Shown: positions 34,289-43,580, counted from the first letter of the stretch. The stretch is DNA of 56,390 nucleotides from an uncultured Clostridia bacterium (GCA_934130935.1 CAKOYQ010000010.1:1-56390), one strand, 5' to 3'. The notes: generated by a model from the sequence alone, not told the origin. Translations and numbers: made by a program.

Positions 34289-34651
34289 TTAACCTTTATT
34301 TACTCCTATAATTCCTCCAAACATTCCACATAACATCCCTGCTACAATTATTATTACTGATTGTACTGTTAAAGAAAAATTTTTATCAATTATTCCTGAC
34401 ATTAAATATATACTCATTAAATATATTCCTCCTATTAAAGCTCCATTTAATAATCCATTTTTCTTCATTTTAAAATTTCCTATTGAACTTCCTATAAATA
34501 TACTAATTGCTGTAGATACTATTATTACAGGCGTCGTAAATTCCTCACTTATATTTGTATATGTTAATATAATTGAAAATATAAATAGAAAAATTAATGT
34601 AAATATTACAGAAATAATTACACCTTTTATAATATTTTTCAATCCATCCAT
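34289..34651 (-). CDS. TIGR04086-family membrane protein
   Basis: A 120-residue protein with four hydrophobic helices and the glycine-rich segments IFIGSSIGNFKMKKNGLLNG and GMLCGMFGGIIGV, matching the small YrzE/TIGR04086 family of Firmicutes. Members often sit near yajC and secDF in Clostridia, which fits this location. Function unknown. Confidence 0.75.
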   Translation of the reverse strand: MDGLKNIIKGVIISVIFTLIFLFIFSIILTYTNISEEFTTPVIIVSTAISIFIGSSIGNFKMKKNGLLNGALIGGIYLMSIYLMSGIIDKNFSLTVQSVIIIVAGMLCGMFGGIIGVNKG

Positions 34652-34738
34652 GTCAAACCTCCTATTATATTTATATTCCTTAATAAGAGTTTTTATAACT
34701 AAAATTAAAATTTATTTATATTTCTATTCAAAATGTAT

Positions 34739-34781
34739 AAAACAAATAAGAAAAATCGCCAATTTTTCTTATTTGTTTTTA
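34739..34781. terminator. Bidirectional terminator
   Basis: AACAAATAAGAAAAAT and ATTTTTCTTATTTGTT form a 16-bp perfect stem around CGCCA; T runs flank both sides. It follows the rhodanese gene on the minus strand. Confidence 0.8.
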
Positions 34782-34834
34782 CTTGATTTGAGCTCCCAAT
34801 TATACACAGAAAATCTCAAACTAAACAATTATAG

Positions 34835-35155
34835 TCATATCATATCTAATCCACCATATAAATTATATATATTAGTGTATCCCAACCTTTTCATTATCAT
34901 ATATGCATTTCTACTTCTTCCTCCATATTGACAATAAATTATTATTAATTGATTCTTTTTGGGTATTTCTTTTTGTATTCTATTTATTAATTCAAAATCA
35001 GGTACATTTACTGCTCCTTGTAAATGTCCTTCATTATATTCTTGTCTACTTCTTACATCTAGTAACATTGCACCTTGTAATACTTTTTCTTTTAATTCTT
35101 CTATTGTTATATCTCCATTCTGCCAACATCTATAATTCTTTTTTCTACAGAGCAT
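34835..35155 (-). CDS. Rhodanese-like domain protein
   Basis: A single-domain, 106-residue protein. LLDVRSRQEYNEGHLQGAVNVP is the CH2A-type rhodanese start (split: LLDVRSRQEY then NEGHLQGA), and C75 in IIYCQYGGRS is the persulfide-carrying cysteine with its cradle loop. It probably transfers sulfur or acts as a thiol carrier; the partner is unknown. The first ten residues contain two additional cysteines (C3, C10). Confidence 0.88.
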   Translation of the reverse strand: MLCRKKNYRCWQNGDITIEELKEKVLQGAMLLDVRSRQEYNEGHLQGAVNVPDFELINRIQKEIPKKNQLIIIYCQYGGRSRNAYMIMKRLGYTNIYNLYGGLDMI

Positions 35156-35210
35156 TTTTATCCCCCTTTATATTATATAAATATATATTTTTTTTGTGTT
35201 ATTTTTGAGC

Positions 35211-35241
35211 AAAAAAGGAGAGTGTTCTAATAGAACACTCC
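35211..35241 (-). terminator. Terminator after the SH3 protein gene
   Basis: On the minus strand GGAGTGTTC-TATTA-GAACACTCTCC is followed by TTTTTT. The style is similar to the terminator behind the other G+C-rich gene at 633-665. Confidence 0.85.
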
Positions 35242-35257
35242 CTCGATGTGGTTAAGT

Positions 35258-35836
35258 TTATACCTTGTTGTATCCCCAAGGAGATACCATATATGTATCT
35301 CCCCAGAAGTCGGTTACCCACACTCTGTATGAACTTCCTGCGGTCTGTGTATTATCTCTAACTATTTTTTTAACAAAAAAATAATCAGAGTTATTAAATG
35401 GACTCGTGGGATATTTCAAATCTCCTTTTTTAATGAAACGTGTCTTCCCATTTACCGTGACTTGTGCCCACTTATCAGTCACACGACATTTATTTTTGTT
35501 GGTGATTTTTACCAGTCTCTTGCCTCCAGGACTTTTTCTTACGTATACTCCTTTTTTAATTTTGTCTACATATCCCTTGTAGGTCTTTTTGCCTACTTTA
35601 TATGTGACACTCTGCCACATTTTTTTTACCCTGAAAACTTGACCTTTTTTAATCCTTGTCTTTTTTGTCACTTTCTTGGCAGTAATTTCATATGCCCAGG
35701 TTGTCTTGAGAGCAACAACGTCATTCTTGCTATTTACCGGCCCCCGGGCACTTGCGGGAACCACCAACATAGAAATCATCAACATGGTGGCCACCATAAC
35801 GGCTGTCAGTTCCTTCCACATCTTCTTAATCATCAT
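35258..35836 (-). CDS. Secreted protein with bacterial SH3-like domains, foreign composition
   Basis: About 192 residues from the ATG at 35836 (GGAGG 9 nt upstream; the ATG at 35845 abuts the site). A signal peptide ends PASA before RG, so it is exported. The mature part has two SH3-like units: about VVALKTTWAYEITAKK to YKGYVDKIKKG, and VYVRKSPGGKRLVKI to TRFIKKGDL. Such domains often bind peptidoglycan. The C-terminal part (NSDYFFVKKIVRD onwards) is unassigned. G+C is clearly higher than in the neighbours, as in the first gene of the window, and it has its own promoter and terminator, suggesting a transferred cassette. Confidence 0.75.
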   Translation of the reverse strand: MMIKKMWKELTAVMVATMLMISMLVVPASARGPVNSKNDVVALKTTWAYEITAKKVTKKTRIKKGQVFRVKKMWQSVTYKVGKKTYKGYVDKIKKGVYVRKSPGGKRLVKITNKNKCRVTDKWAQVTVNGKTRFIKKGDLKYPTSPFNNSDYFFVKKIVRDNTQTAGSSYRVWVTDFWGDTYMVSPWGYNKV

Positions 35837-35924
35837 AACATACATCCTCCTTTTGTTGCATTTAGTTTATATGTTTCTGTGTTTGTGTAATGATTTGCTT
35901 AAGCTTTGCTAAGCTTCTTTCTTT

Positions 35925-35953
35925 ATTTTACCATATTTTATGCAATTTTTCAA
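35925..35953 (-). promoter_or_regulatory. Promoter of the SH3 protein gene
   Basis: TTGAAA (35948-35953) and TAAAAT (35925-35930) lie 17 bp apart on the minus strand. The leader of about 80 nt contains AAGCTTAGCAAAGCTTAAGC, a small repeat/inverted repeat. Confidence 0.65.
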
Positions 35954-35994
35954 CCCTTTTTGAATAGCTTTATCTCATATGTTACTATTTAATG

Positions 35995-36174
35995 TTAATC
36001 GTTACTTTCAATGGGTGCATCTACTGGACAAACACCTGCACATGTCCCACATCCTATACAAGCTGATTTATCTATTACAAAACATCTATCTCCTTGTGAT
36101 ATACAACCAACTGGGCATTCTGCTGCACAAGCTCCACAACTTATACATTTATCACATTGTATATTATATGCCAT
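35995..36174 (-). CDS. 2[4Fe-4S] ferredoxin
   Basis: A 59-residue ferredoxin from the ATG at 36174 (AGAGGTGGTG upstream). Two CxxCxxCxxxCP motifs use C10, C13, C16, C20 and C39, C42, C45, C49. It is a likely electron acceptor of the Por enzyme, though not linked to that operon. Three extra cysteines (C7, C24, C31) are unusual. Confidence 0.93.
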   Translation of the reverse strand: MAYNIQCDKCISCGACAAECPVGCISQGDRCFVIDKSACIGCGTCAGVCPVDAPIESND

Positions 36175-36203
36175 TTTTTTCACCACCTCTCTTATACTCT
36201 AAT

Positions 36204-37115
36204 TTAATCTTCTTTTAGCTTTAAGTCTTTCTTTTCTAAATTCTCTAGTTCTTTTAATTCTTTTTGATATTCTTTTTCTTCACTATCTGTTTTTTCTTTT
36301 ATCACATCTTTTATAACTTTTATATCTTTAGCATCATATCTTTTAATTTTAAATATTTCTCCATCTTTAATCTTTACTTTTACAATTTCTTTTAATGGTT
36401 CAATTCCTTCTACTTCACCCTGTCCCTCAGGAGTTTTTACTATTGCTCCAATATTAGGTAATTTTTCTAATTTTTCTTCATAAACCTCTTGTTCATACTT
36501 CAAGCAACACATTAATCTTCCGCAATTTCCTGAAATTTTTGATGGATTTAATGATATATTTTGCTCTTTTGCCATCTTAATTGAAACAGTTTCAAAATCA
36601 CTTAAAAATGCACAACAACATAATTCTCTGCCACATACACCATTTCCGCCAATCCTTTTTACTTCATCTCTAACACCAATTTGTCTTAATTCTATTCTAG
36701 TTTTATATACTGCTGCTAAATCCTTTACCAATTCTCTAAAATCTATTCTTCCATCTGCTGTAAAATAAAATAATATTTTACTATTATCAAATTTATATTC
36801 CACATCAGTTAGTGTCATGTCTAATTTATGCTCTTTTATCTTTTTATTACATAAAACAAATGCCTCTTTTTCTTTTTTTCTGCACTCTTCCGCATGCTTC
36901 AAATCTTTTTGAGAAGCCAATCTTAATACTTTTTTTAGTGGTGTTACAATCTTTTCTTCTTCTATCATTCTATTAGGAACTACAACTTCTGCAATTTCTT
37001 CTCCTTGTGAAGTTTCAACTATAACATTTTCACCTTTTTTTACTTCTAACCATTTAGGGTCAAAAAAATATATTTTTCCTAATCGTTTAAATCTAACTCC
37101 TATTATTCTTTTCAT
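36204..37115 (-). CDS. ricT: RicT/YaaT (PSP1-domain protein)
   Basis: A 303-residue protein of the YaaT/RicT family, which in Bacillus works with RicA and RicF in RNase Y-dependent RNA processing and phosphorelay timing. Cys-rich motifs GNGVCGRELCCCAF and SGNCGRLMCCLKYE would bind iron-sulfur clusters. The acidic/basic C-terminal tail is typical. It follows holB by 16 bp, as in Bacillus. Confidence 0.93.
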   Translation of the reverse strand: MKRIIGVRFKRLGKIYFFDPKWLEVKKGENVIVETSQGEEIAEVVVPNRMIEEEKIVTPLKKVLRLASQKDLKHAEECRKKEKEAFVLCNKKIKEHKLDMTLTDVEYKFDNSKILFYFTADGRIDFRELVKDLAAVYKTRIELRQIGVRDEVKRIGGNGVCGRELCCCAFLSDFETVSIKMAKEQNISLNPSKISGNCGRLMCCLKYEQEVYEEKLEKLPNIGAIVKTPEGQGEVEGIEPLKEIVKVKIKDGEIFKIKRYDAKDIKVIKDVIKEKTDSEEKEYQKELKELENLEKKDLKLKED

Positions 37116-37131
37116 TTACTTCGTCCTTTCT

Positions 37132-38028
37132 TTATGTCTTTTCTACCATTTCTTGCCACATAGAAAATATCATGTAGTCAATACTCATATCGTAATTACT
37201 ATTTGCTTTTAGCCTTTTTTTGGTTTCTTCTACAATTTTTATGCATTTAATATATTTTATATTTTGTTTGCCTAATTTTATTAATAATACATTAATGTAT
37301 TCAAGTATTGAGTTGATTTCTTCTTTTGATTTATATATTTCATTTGACATTTGGATTATTTCTATCAAGTCATTATTTTGCATATTCAACAAAATTCTTT
37401 CTATATTTGCATACATGTCTTTTTTTTCATTTAGTTTTATTACTTTTCCAATACTTCCTTGGGATAGTTCTATAATATTTTCACTTATTTGCTGTTTTGG
37501 AAATTCAAGGTTAATATATTTTTTTATATCTTCATATTTTATTGGTTCAAAATGCATTCTTGTACATCTTGATTTTATTGTGCTAAGCAAATTGTCTTCA
37601 TTACTACATATTAATATTATAGTAATATACTCAGGGGGTTCTTCTAAAGTTTTTAATAAACAATTTTGTGCTTCATTTGTCATTGTATCAGCATTGTCAA
37701 TTATATAAACTTTTCTATTTGATATTATTGGCTTTTCAGCAACTTTTCTCTGCATTTCTCTTATCTGTTCTATTTTTATTTTGCCATCATTATGATTAAC
37801 AATTTGAAAGTCTGGATTATTTTCTGAGTCAAATTCTATGCAAGATTTACATGCACAATCTTCGCTGTCTTTTGAACATAATATTTTTTTTGCAAATTGC
37901 TTTGCTATTATTTTTTTTCCTATACCTTCTATTCCCCAAAATATATAACTATGAGAAATTTTATTTGATTTTATTATATTTGTTAAAATATCTTTGTTTC
38001 TTTCATTTCCTAATATGTTATCAAACAA
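37132..38028 (-). CDS. holB: DNA polymerase III delta-prime subunit
   Basis: A 298-residue clamp-loader subunit. IFWGIEGIGKKIIAKQFAK is the P-loop region, CSKDSEDCACKSC supplies the zinc module, and NCLLKTLEEPP is the characteristic SRC-region neighbour (IKSRCTR). It starts with TTG, with GGAGTAG lying at the end of lepB. C-terminal helices fit clamp-loader oligomerisation. Confidence 0.92.
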   Translation of the reverse strand: MFDNILGNERNKDILTNIIKSNKISHSYIFWGIEGIGKKIIAKQFAKKILCSKDSEDCACKSCIEFDSENNPDFQIVNHNDGKIKIEQIREMQRKVAEKPIISNRKVYIIDNADTMTNEAQNCLLKTLEEPPEYITIILICSNEDNLLSTIKSRCTRMHFEPIKYEDIKKYINLEFPKQQISENIIELSQGSIGKVIKLNEKKDMYANIERILLNMQNNDLIEIIQMSNEIYKSKEEINSILEYINVLLIKLGKQNIKYIKCIKIVEETKKRLKANSNYDMSIDYMIFSMWQEMVEKT

Positions 38029-38031
38029 TTT

Positions 38032-38685
38032 TTAATCTACTCCTCCGAATTTTGAAAATGGCCAAAATCTAAATAATACTTTTCCTTCTATTTTTTCTAG
38101 TGGGATACATCCAAATGCTCTACAGTCAGTACTTCCTGGTCTATTATCCCCCATTGCAAATACGCAATTTTCAGGAACTGTAAATTTATTAAAGTAACTT
38201 TCATCTCCATGTCCTTGAATCATGTCTGTTACTACACCTGGTTTTAAATAATTTTCTTCAAGTTGTTCCCCATTTATATATACTTTTCCATCTGTTATTT
38301 CTACATAATCACCTGGTAATCCTATTACTCTTTTTATGTAGCTCTTCTTCCCACTTTCTAAAACGTAATATGTAAATTTTTTCAACACATTTTTAGGTTT
38401 ATTATTATAAATAGCAACAGGATTATTTAAATCTATCATATCTTCTGGGACTTTTGTTACACTAGGTGCTTCAAAAGTAATTATATCTCCTCTATCTGGC
38501 ATTTTTTTTGTTGTTCTTCCCCATCTATTTAACCATAATCTCTCATTTTCTTTTAATGTTGGGGTCATTGATGTTTGTTGTACTATTGTTGGTGTTCCTA
38601 TATAATATCTTACTATTAGTGCTAATGCAACTGCAATAATTATGCATACTAGCCATTCTATCACTTCTCTTAAAGTTGATTTCAT
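38032..38685 (-). CDS. lepB: Signal peptidase I
   Basis: A 217-residue membrane peptidase with one N-terminal helix (about 10-30). Catalytic Ser39 (QQTSMTPTL) and Lys118 (SYIKRVIGLPGD) form the dyad, and MGDNRPGSTDCRAFG is the conserved box E. It cleaves Sec-exported proteins. It has an insertion of about 25 residues between boxes C and D (KVPEDMIDLNNPVAIYNNK). Its stop is followed closely by holB. Confidence 0.95.
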   Translation of the reverse strand: MKSTLREVIEWLVCIIIAVALALIVRYYIGTPTIVQQTSMTPTLKENERLWLNRWGRTTKKMPDRGDIITFEAPSVTKVPEDMIDLNNPVAIYNNKPKNVLKKFTYYVLESGKKSYIKRVIGLPGDYVEITDGKVYINGEQLEENYLKPGVVTDMIQGHGDESYFNKFTVPENCVFAMGDNRPGSTDCRAFGCIPLEKIEGKVLFRFWPFSKFGGVD

Positions 38686-38790
38686 TTTTCTTTTCCTTTC
38701 TTCTTAAAATTTAATCTTTTGAATCTTCCTTTTGTTTTTTTATTATATACCAAATAAAAAAAATTTTCAACATTATTTTATTCATTATAT

Positions 38791-38974
38791 AAAATTGCAT
38801 TAACTATAATTTTTAAATGAAATGACGAATATGATTGAAAAAACTTTAGAAATCTTATGAATTTTATGGAAAGAGTTCACGAGAGTGGAAGGGTGCCATA
38901 AAATAAATTAGAATTTCTTAAGTTTTGTAATGAATCGAGGAATGTAATGCAAAAATTATAGTTAATGCAATTTT
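38791..38974. mobile_element. Second palindromic element (about 184 bp)
   Basis: Arms starting AAAATTGCATTAACTATA and its exact complement at the right end frame an imperfect full-length palindrome with ATGG...CCAT near the apex. No coding capacity. Terminal sequence differs from the element at 30.6 kb. It lies in the 306-bp gap between the kinase gene and lepB; the rest of the gap (38686-38790) is A+T-rich with no clear signal. Confidence 0.7.
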
Positions 38975-38991
38975 TTAATGAATATATATAT

Positions 38992-40170
38992 TTATTTCTT
39001 TTCTTCTTTTGCTTTAGTTGGAACTTTAATAACAACTTCTGTTCCTTTTCCAACTTCACTTTTAATATCAATACTTCCACCATTTCTGTCAAGTAAATCT
39101 TTAGCAATAGAAAGTCCCAGTCCTGTACCTCCCATTTCTCTACTACGTGCTTTATCAACTCTATAAAATCTCTCAAAAATTCTATTTAAATCGTCTTCTG
39201 GTATACCAATTCCATTATCAAATATTTTTATATATGCATCATTATACACAAAACCAACATATATTTTAATTTCACCATTTTCTTTTGTATATTTAATACT
39301 ATTTGTAAGGATATTTAAAACAATTCTTTCTATATCATCTTTATCTGCATAAACAGGTGGTACATCAGCTGTTACAAAACACTTAACTTCATGATTTTTC
39401 TTTTTTATTTCTATAGCCAACTTGTCTTGGCATTTCTTAACTAATTCTCCTAAATCAAATTGCTCTTTTTTAACTACATTTGTATTACTATCATTTTTTG
39501 ATAATGTAAGTAAATCTGTAACTAATTTTGCCATTCGTCTTGCTTCTGATGCGATTACATTTAAGAATTTACTTTGAGTTTCCTTATCATATTCTTCTTC
39601 AAGCAAAGTATCTGCATATCCCATTATAGAAGTTATTGGAGTTTTTAATTCATGTGATACATCTGCAATAAATTCTTTCCTCATATTATCTAATTTAACG
39701 TGTTCTGTAATGTCTTGTATTACTACTATTACACCTACTGTTCTATCATTTTCCTTTTTAAATGGTGCAAAATAAGCATTTACAAATCTATCTTCTATTT
39801 GAAACCTTTCTTCTGTTCTTGTCCAATTTTCAAGATATATAATTTTCTCCAGATTTATATTTAAATGAAGTTTTCCAAATATATCATCAAAAGTTGTATG
39901 TTCAGGCAATACATTCATCATTTTTTGAGCAGCTGGATTTATTAAAACTATTTTTCCATCTCTATCAAATGCTATTATTCCATCTGTCATATGCAAAAAA
40001 ATGCTATTATTTATATCTAAATCGTCATTTGTTACATCAGATCCTTTTATTAATTTAGTATTTGGAAACATTACTTTTTTTCTTAGATATTTTTTCATTA
40101 GTATTTCGCTAATTATTAATATAACTACATCTATAACTATTAATGAAATTACCACTGTTTGAATTTCCAT
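38992..40170 (-). CDS. WalK/PhoR-like sensor histidine kinase
   Basis: A 392-residue kinase with one N-terminal helix (about 7-27) and no extracellular sensing domain or clear HAMP. A PAS domain (about 55-155, DGIIAFDRDGKIVLINPAAQ) is followed by HisKA with His173 in VSHELKTPITS and HATPase with N, G1 and G2 boxes (LTNSIKYTKENG, FDNGIGIPEDDL, GGTGLGLSI). It lies 21 bp after murG, so it is co-transcribed with murein genes. The WalR-like regulator is 14 kb away and is the probable partner. Confidence 0.9.
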   Translation of the reverse strand: MEIQTVVISLIVIDVVILIISEILMKKYLRKKVMFPNTKLIKGSDVTNDDLDINNSIFLHMTDGIIAFDRDGKIVLINPAAQKMMNVLPEHTTFDDIFGKLHLNINLEKIIYLENWTRTEERFQIEDRFVNAYFAPFKKENDRTVGVIVVIQDITEHVKLDNMRKEFIADVSHELKTPITSIMGYADTLLEEEYDKETQSKFLNVIASEARRMAKLVTDLLTLSKNDSNTNVVKKEQFDLGELVKKCQDKLAIEIKKKNHEVKCFVTADVPPVYADKDDIERIVLNILTNSIKYTKENGEIKIYVGFVYNDAYIKIFDNGIGIPEDDLNRIFERFYRVDKARSREMGGTGLGLSIAKDLLDRNGGSIDIKSEVGKGTEVVIKVPTKAKEEKK

Positions 40171-40191
40171 GTTGTATCCTTTCTAAGGCAA

Positions 40192-41307
40192 TTACCTTAC
40201 TATTTTCTTTATTTCTTTATATATTTTTTCTTGTACATTTTCTACTGATTTAGAAAATGCTTTTTCTTCCATGTCATGCATTAATTTAGGATTTTTTATT
40301 ATCTCTTCTATTTCTGAATTTAAGTTTTCTTTTTTTAGTTCATCATTTAATATTATTTTTGCCGCTCCAACATCAGCTAATACCTTAGCATTGTATAATT
40401 GATGGTTCTGGCTCACATTTGGAAGTGGAACTAATATTGATGGCTTTCCTAAATTAGAAATTTCTGTTATTGTCATAGCACCACTTCTTGCTACAATTAC
40501 ATTAGAAATATTCATTATTTCTTCCATATTATATATATATGGTAATATTTTTGCATTCTCAATATTATTTATGTCTATTTTATTTATTGCTAAATCTTTT
40601 TTTATTATATCAAATTGCTTTGGACCAGTTGCCCAAATTATTTGGTAATCTTTGTTTAATTTGTTTTCTAATATTCCAATTACTGCTTCATTTATCTTTT
40701 GTGCACCTTGACTTCCACCAAATACTAATACTATCGGCAAATTTTGTTTTAATCCTGCATTTTTTAGCATCTCTGCTTTTTGTTCTTCTGTATAATTTTT
40801 TTTCTCTATTTTTACAGGTGTTCCTGTAAATACTATATTTTTTGCATTTGGAATTCTTGCACGTGCTTCCTCAAATGATATTAATACTGTATTTGCTTTT
40901 TTAGATAAGACCTTAATAGCTTTTCCTGGAAAAGCATTACTTTCATGTAAAACTACAGGAATTTTTTCTTTGCTTGCCGCCCATACCACAGGGCCACAAA
41001 TATATCCTCCAGCTCCAACTATTATATCAGGTCTAAATTCTTGAATTATTTTTCTTGCTTTCCCTGTTGCTTTTAAAGTAGTACATATTTTTTTAAAATT
41101 TTCTATTGATATTTTTTTACTTAAACCATATGCTTCTATCGTCTTTAAATCATATCCTGCTCTAGGTACTAAGTCATTTTCTAATCCTCTTGTTGTTCCT
41201 ATAAATATTATTTCTGATTTTGGTTCTTCTTTTTTTATTTTATTTGCTATTGCTAATCCTGGATTTATATGTCCACCAGTTCCTGCTGCCGCAACTATAA
41301 CTCTCAT
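40192..41307 (-). CDS. murG: MurG N-acetylglucosaminyltransferase
   Basis: Adds GlcNAc to lipid I to form lipid II at the inner membrane face. 371 residues: AAAGTGGHINPGLAIA (glycine-rich loop 1), GAGGYICGPVVWAA, FGGSQGAQKIN (loop 3) and ARSGAMTITEISNLGKPSILVP are diagnostic. Confidence 0.96.
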   Translation of the reverse strand: MRVIVAAAGTGGHINPGLAIANKIKKEEPKSEIIFIGTTRGLENDLVPRAGYDLKTIEAYGLSKKISIENFKKICTTLKATGKARKIIQEFRPDIIVGAGGYICGPVVWAASKEKIPVVLHESNAFPGKAIKVLSKKANTVLISFEEARARIPNAKNIVFTGTPVKIEKKNYTEEQKAEMLKNAGLKQNLPIVLVFGGSQGAQKINEAVIGILENKLNKDYQIIWATGPKQFDIIKKDLAINKIDINNIENAKILPYIYNMEEIMNISNVIVARSGAMTITEISNLGKPSILVPLPNVSQNHQLYNAKVLADVGAAKIILNDELKKENLNSEIEEIIKNPKLMHDMEEKAFSKSVENVQEKIYKEIKKIVR

Positions 41308-41348
41308 ACTAAATTCCTTTCATTTTCTTTTATCTTTTTATATAATAT

Positions 41349-42509
41349 TTATTTGTTTCCTGCTCTTGAAATACTAAGCAGTACTCCAACCTCACAAAGC
41401 AATAAGAACAATGCTGTACCACCATAACTAAAGAATGGTAATTGCATTCCAGTTACAGGCATTGAAGATGTTACAACTGCAACATTTATAATAACCTGAA
41501 CCCCTACCAAAGTAGTTATTCCGATTGCCACTAAGCTTCCAAACATATCAGGTGATTTCATTGCAATTAAAATACCTCTCCATATAAATACTGCAAAAAG
41601 AACAAAGACAAGAATACAGCCCACAAACCCAAGTTCTTCCGCTAAAACTGCAAATATAAAATCATTGTGCGGTTCTGATAAATATAAATATTTTTGTTTA
41701 CTATCTCCTAATCCTGCTCCAAATAATCCACCTGATCCTATTGCATATAAACTTTGTATTACTTGCCATCCTTTTCCTGTTGCATCTTTCCAAGGATCTG
41801 TAAATGTTATAAATCTTGTTACTATGTATTGGAATTGTTTTTGAAACCAAGCATTTGATAAATATAATACTGTTGCGATTGTTCCAACTCCTCCTAATGC
41901 TACTATTCCTGATAATAAAAACTGCCAAAACTTACACCCTGCCATAATCATCATTACACAGCACATAATTATTATTACCATTGATGTACTTACATGTGGT
42001 TCTAATAATAATAATCCAATTATTGGAGCTAAAAACAAAACATGTTTTACTAACCCCTTTCCAAATTTTCCTAATTCATTTCTATTCTTTACAAGTATAC
42101 CTGAATAAAATATTATCATCAAGAACTTTACAATCTCAGAAGGTTGAAATGTTATAATTTTTAAGTCTATCCATCTTTTAGCCCCATGGCTATCTGTTCC
42201 AAATATTAATACTACTACTAATAATATTATTGACAACCACCATGCTTGTTTGTAAAACTTTTGATAAATTCTATAATCTATTCTTGATACAAAGTACATT
42301 CCAATTAATCCAAGAGCTGCAAAAATTAATTGTCTTATAAAAAAATAATAACTATTATCATATTTTTGCAATGAAGTAGGTGAACTTGCTGATAATACCA
42401 TAACTAACCCTAGTGATAAAAGCAATAACACTGTTATCACTAATGTAAAATCAACAGGATTATTTAAAAAGCTAGAAAATCCTTTCATCTTATTGTTTTT
42501 CTTTGCCAT
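41349..42509 (-). CDS. ftsW: SEDS-family glycosyltransferase FtsW
   Basis: A 386-residue, ten-helix SEDS polymerase, likely septal FtsW given its position. GSDSHGAKRWIDLKIITFQPSE(split: HGAKRWIDL, FQPSEIVKF) and LPFFSYGGTALFLLLCEVG are diagnostic; SLYAIGSGGLFGAGLG is the periplasmic loop. RodA or SpoVE are alternatives, but murG and mraY neighbours favour FtsW. Confidence 0.93.
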   Translation of the reverse strand: MAKKNNKMKGFSSFLNNPVDFTLVITVLLLLSLGLVMVLSASSPTSLQKYDNSYYFFIRQLIFAALGLIGMYFVSRIDYRIYQKFYKQAWWLSIILLVVVLIFGTDSHGAKRWIDLKIITFQPSEIVKFLMIIFYSGILVKNRNELGKFGKGLVKHVLFLAPIIGLLLLEPHVSTSMVIIIMCCVMMIMAGCKFWQFLLSGIVALGGVGTIATVLYLSNAWFQKQFQYIVTRFITFTDPWKDATGKGWQVIQSLYAIGSGGLFGAGLGDSKQKYLYLSEPHNDFIFAVLAEELGFVGCILVFVLFAVFIWRGILIAMKSPDMFGSLVAIGITTLVGVQVIINVAVVTSSMPVTGMQLPFFSYGGTALFLLLCEVGVLLSISRAGNK

Positions 42510-42526
42510 TTTTGTCTCCTTTTTAA

Positions 42527-43513
42527 TTATACTAATTTTAATCCAATAACACTTACAATTAAAGTAATAGTACTAAATAACATTACTACTTGATTTTCTC
42601 TCCATCCTGATAATTCCAGATGATGATGTATCGGTGCCATTTTAAATACTCTTTTGCCTGTTTTTTTAAAATACGCAACCTGTATTATTACTGAAATTGT
42701 TTCAATTACAGGTATTATTGCTATAACTAACAATATAAGTGGCATTCTTAAATATAATGCCATTCCTGATATTACCCCTCCTAGAAATAGTGAACCTGTA
42801 TCTCCCATAAAAACTCTTGCTGGGTGTATATTAAATATTAAAAATCCTAAAACAGCACCTATTACTATTGCTCCAAATACTACTATTTCCTTTACTCCAA
42901 ACATTGTTGCTATAATTGTTAAACATGTGATTATAATTGTACATACGCTTGATGATAATCCATCTATTCCATCTGTTAAATTTACTGCATTTGTTGTTGC
43001 AAGTATTACAAGTATCGCAAATAACATATATACATAAACTGGTATATTTATATATACTTTCAATATTGGTATATATGTTTGCGTCCCTAATTTTAATCCT
43101 TTAATCAAGTACATTACATATATTACTGATATTATTAATAATCCTAACATTTTCAAGCTTGGTTTTAGTCCTTTTGTGTTCTTTAATACCAATTTTTTAA
43201 AGTCATCTATAAATCCTATGATTCCAAATCCAATAGTCAACCCTAATATTGGCAATAAATTTCTAGCCAGCTCTAAATCTTTAGAACCATAATAAATATA
43301 TGTTGCTATTGTTACTATTACGATTCCAAGCATTATTATGATTCCACCCATTGTTGGAGTTCCTTGCTTTTTTAAATGACTCTCTGGTCCATCATCTCTT
43401 TCTATTTGCCCTACTTTAAGTTTTTTTAATATTGGTACAATAATAATTCCTAAAATTATTGTTATCGCAAATGATATCAATAATATTTTTGTTTGAAATT
43501 CCAATTCTATCAA
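42527..43513 (-). CDS. mraY: Phospho-MurNAc-pentapeptide translocase
   Basis: Forms lipid I from UDP-MurNAc-pentapeptide and undecaprenyl phosphate. 328 residues, about ten helices. GIIGFIDDFKKL, NLTDGIDGLSSSV and HHHLELSGW carry the catalytic aspartates and histidines. Confidence 0.96.
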   Translation of the reverse strand: MIELEFQTKILLISFAITIILGIIIVPILKKLKVGQIERDDGPESHLKKQGTPTMGGIIIMLGIVIVTIATYIYYGSKDLELARNLLPILGLTIGFGIIGFIDDFKKLVLKNTKGLKPSLKMLGLLIISVIYVMYLIKGLKLGTQTYIPILKVYINIPVYVYMLFAILVILATTNAVNLTDGIDGLSSSVCTIIITCLTIIATMFGVKEIVVFGAIVIGAVLGFLIFNIHPARVFMGDTGSLFLGGVISGMALYLRMPLILLVIAIIPVIETISVIIQVAYFKKTGKRVFKMAPIHHHLELSGWRENQVVMLFSTITLIVSVIGLKLV

Positions 43514-43543
43514 CCTTTCTTTCGTTAACTTTTGTATTTCAGC

Positions 43544-43579
43544 TTGAAAAAGAATTGGTTTTTACCAATCTCTTTTCAA
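43544..43579. other. Inverted repeat between murE and mraY
   Basis: TTGAAAAAGAATTGGT and ACCAATCTCTTTTCAA pair over about 16 bp with one or two mismatches around TTTT. On the minus strand it ends right after the murE stop but is not followed by a long T run, so it may stabilise or attenuate rather than terminate. Confidence 0.5.
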
Positions 43580-43580
43580 A

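Noticed and set aside
38877..39176. Minus-strand frame of 99 codons at the end of the kinase gene
   Set aside because: It overlaps the kinase's C-terminal coding region in another frame and continues into the palindromic element.
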